Assembly (NCBI RefSeq): GCF_036324505.1
Contig: NC_086352.1
Location: 19,341,637-19,405,636 of the forward strand
Direction: 5' to 3'
Length of the DNA: 64,000 nucleotides
Source: Eleginops maclovinus
Taxonomy: Eukaryota > Chordata > Actinopteri > Perciformes > Eleginopidae
The position numbers and the translations under genes were made by a program. The notes beneath the pieces are model-generated. The model searched no databases, was not told the DNA's origin, and saw only the letters and a program-made list of their open reading frames with translations. This document shows positions 63,206 to 64,000 of this stretch, piece after piece. The first letter of the stretch is position 1. Every line of letters begins with the position of its first letter.

Positions 63206-64000
63206 TAAGTATGCTCATAAGTGTACGTGGTACCAGAGCACCCTAGGCAGAAAGTCCATGATTGATTTTGTTATCGTATCATCGGACCTGAGGCCGGATG
63301 TTTTGGACACTCGGGTGAAGAGAGGGGCGGAGTTGTCAACTGATCACCATCTGGTGGTGAGTTGGGTCGAGTGGCAAGTGAAGCCTCTGGACAGACCTGG
63401 TAAGCCCAAACGTGTAGTGTGGTTGAACTGGGAACGTCTGGAGGAATACCAAGTCCAGGAGGCTTTCAACTCACACCTCCGGCGGAGCTTTTCAGGCATC
63501 CCTGTGGAGGCTGGGGACATTGAACCAGAGTGGGCGGTGTTCAAAGCCTCCATTGCCGAAGCTGCGGCGGGGAGCTGTGGTCTCAAGGTCTTAGGTGCCT
63601 CAAGGGGCGGTAACCCTCGAACCTCCTGGTGGACACCGGTGGTCAGGGAAGCCGTCCGCATGAAGAAGGAGGCCTTTTGGGATATGTTATCCCTGGGTAC
63701 TCCTGACGCAGTTGCAAGGTATCGACAGGCCCGAAGGGCAGCAGCCTCAGCCGTGGCCGAGGCAAAGCAGCGGGTGTGGGAGAAGTTCGGAGAAGCCATG
63801 GAGAAGGACTTTCGGTCGGCACCAAAGTTGTTCTGGAAAACCGTCCGACACCTCAGGAGGGGGAAGCAGGGAACCATCCAAGCTGTGTACAGTAAGGATG
63901 GGGCGCTGTTGACCTCAACTGATAGGGTGCTCTGGGTGTTGAGGGACTGTCATGGTTGACACGTCTCGTCAACACTGCGTGGAAGTCGGAAACAGTACCG

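Larger units (their letters stand above)
60095..63963 (+). pseudogene. LINE endonuclease ORF, interrupted and decayed
   Basis: AP-type endonuclease portion of a LINE polyprotein. Segment 1 (60095-60288): LALGTWNITSLGGKEPELV, with a TAG at the codon after VER. Segment 2 (61230-61604): AGVG…FTPVDERVASLCLRV, VVCAYAPNSSSE, a TAA after LETLK, then the catalytic LGDFNAH and [12 protein letters not shown]. Segment 3 (63206-63963): CTWYQSTLGRKSMIDFVIVS, then ELSTDHHLVVSW with the catalytic Asp-His, followed by the linker to the reverse transcriptase. Removing the Tc1 (one TA kept) joins …MFEH directly to KYAHKCTW in frame. The final stop at 63957-63959 results from a frameshift/deletion; the RT frame (LTRLVNTAWKS) is seen in another frame after it. 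Confidence 0.85.
59661..64000 (+). mobile_element. Second non-LTR retrotransposon (LINE), interrupted twice
   Basis: From gtgtccgag-type sequence (cctgtccgagaaccagcacc) onward the DNA becomes GC-rich and matches my memory of a very abundant teleost LINE whose 5' region ends in gggacgtggaacatcacctctctgg and encodes an AP-like endonuclease. It is not the L1/Tx1 type at 15687; clade (I/Nimb, Rex or other) is not settled here. It is split by a long-TIR element (60289-61221) and a Tc1 element (61605-63205). It runs off the right edge just as the reverse-transcriptase region begins (ttgacacgtctcgtcaacac…), after an apparent internal deletion near 63920. Confidence 0.85.

Overview
The window is nuclear DNA from a ray-finned (teleost) fish. 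Three things point to this: two spliced exons of a vertebrate receptor gene, long CA/GT microsatellites, and transposon families that I recognise from memory as common in teleost genomes. It is AT-rich, gene-poor and heavily built from mobile DNA. I see no prokaryotic genes, CRISPR arrays or operons.

Layout. (1) 1-9.8 kb is the 5' part of lgr4 on the minus strand: exon 1 (signal peptide plus LRRNT cap, 9359-9540), an 8.2 kb intron 1 carrying a hAT MITE, exon 2 (one 72-nt leucine-rich repeat, 1131-1202) and the start of intron 2. The rest of the gene lies left of the window. (2) 9.8-15.5 kb holds an exon-like orphan segment, a 67-bp duplicated segment and an internally deleted Tc1 element. (3) 15.5-34.2 kb is a ~0.9 kb near-identical inverted duplication with ~5.5 kb between its arms. 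One arm is split by an 11.4 kb composite L1/Tx1-type retrotransposon that carries four further DNA transposons, one nested inside another. The other arm keeps the empty target site. (4) 34-59.6 kb has no recognisable gene. It contains microsatellites, a ~0.94 kb pentanucleotide array with higher-order structure, MITE fragments, a few promoter-like sites and AT-rich blocks that look like conserved non-coding DNA. (5) 59.66 kb to the right edge is a second non-LTR retrotransposon, of a different clade, interrupted by a 0.93 kb element with ~190-bp inverted termini and by a nearly complete Tc1 element.

The only host protein-coding sequence I can support firmly is lgr4 exons 1 and 2. Every other sizeable open frame belongs to a decayed transposable element. 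I found no undescribed functional system. The notable content is structural: the insertion order can be read from target-site duplications and reading frames, and the inverted duplication supplies its own pre-insertion reference. Element names and host-repeat recognition rest on memory of these families; no database was searched.
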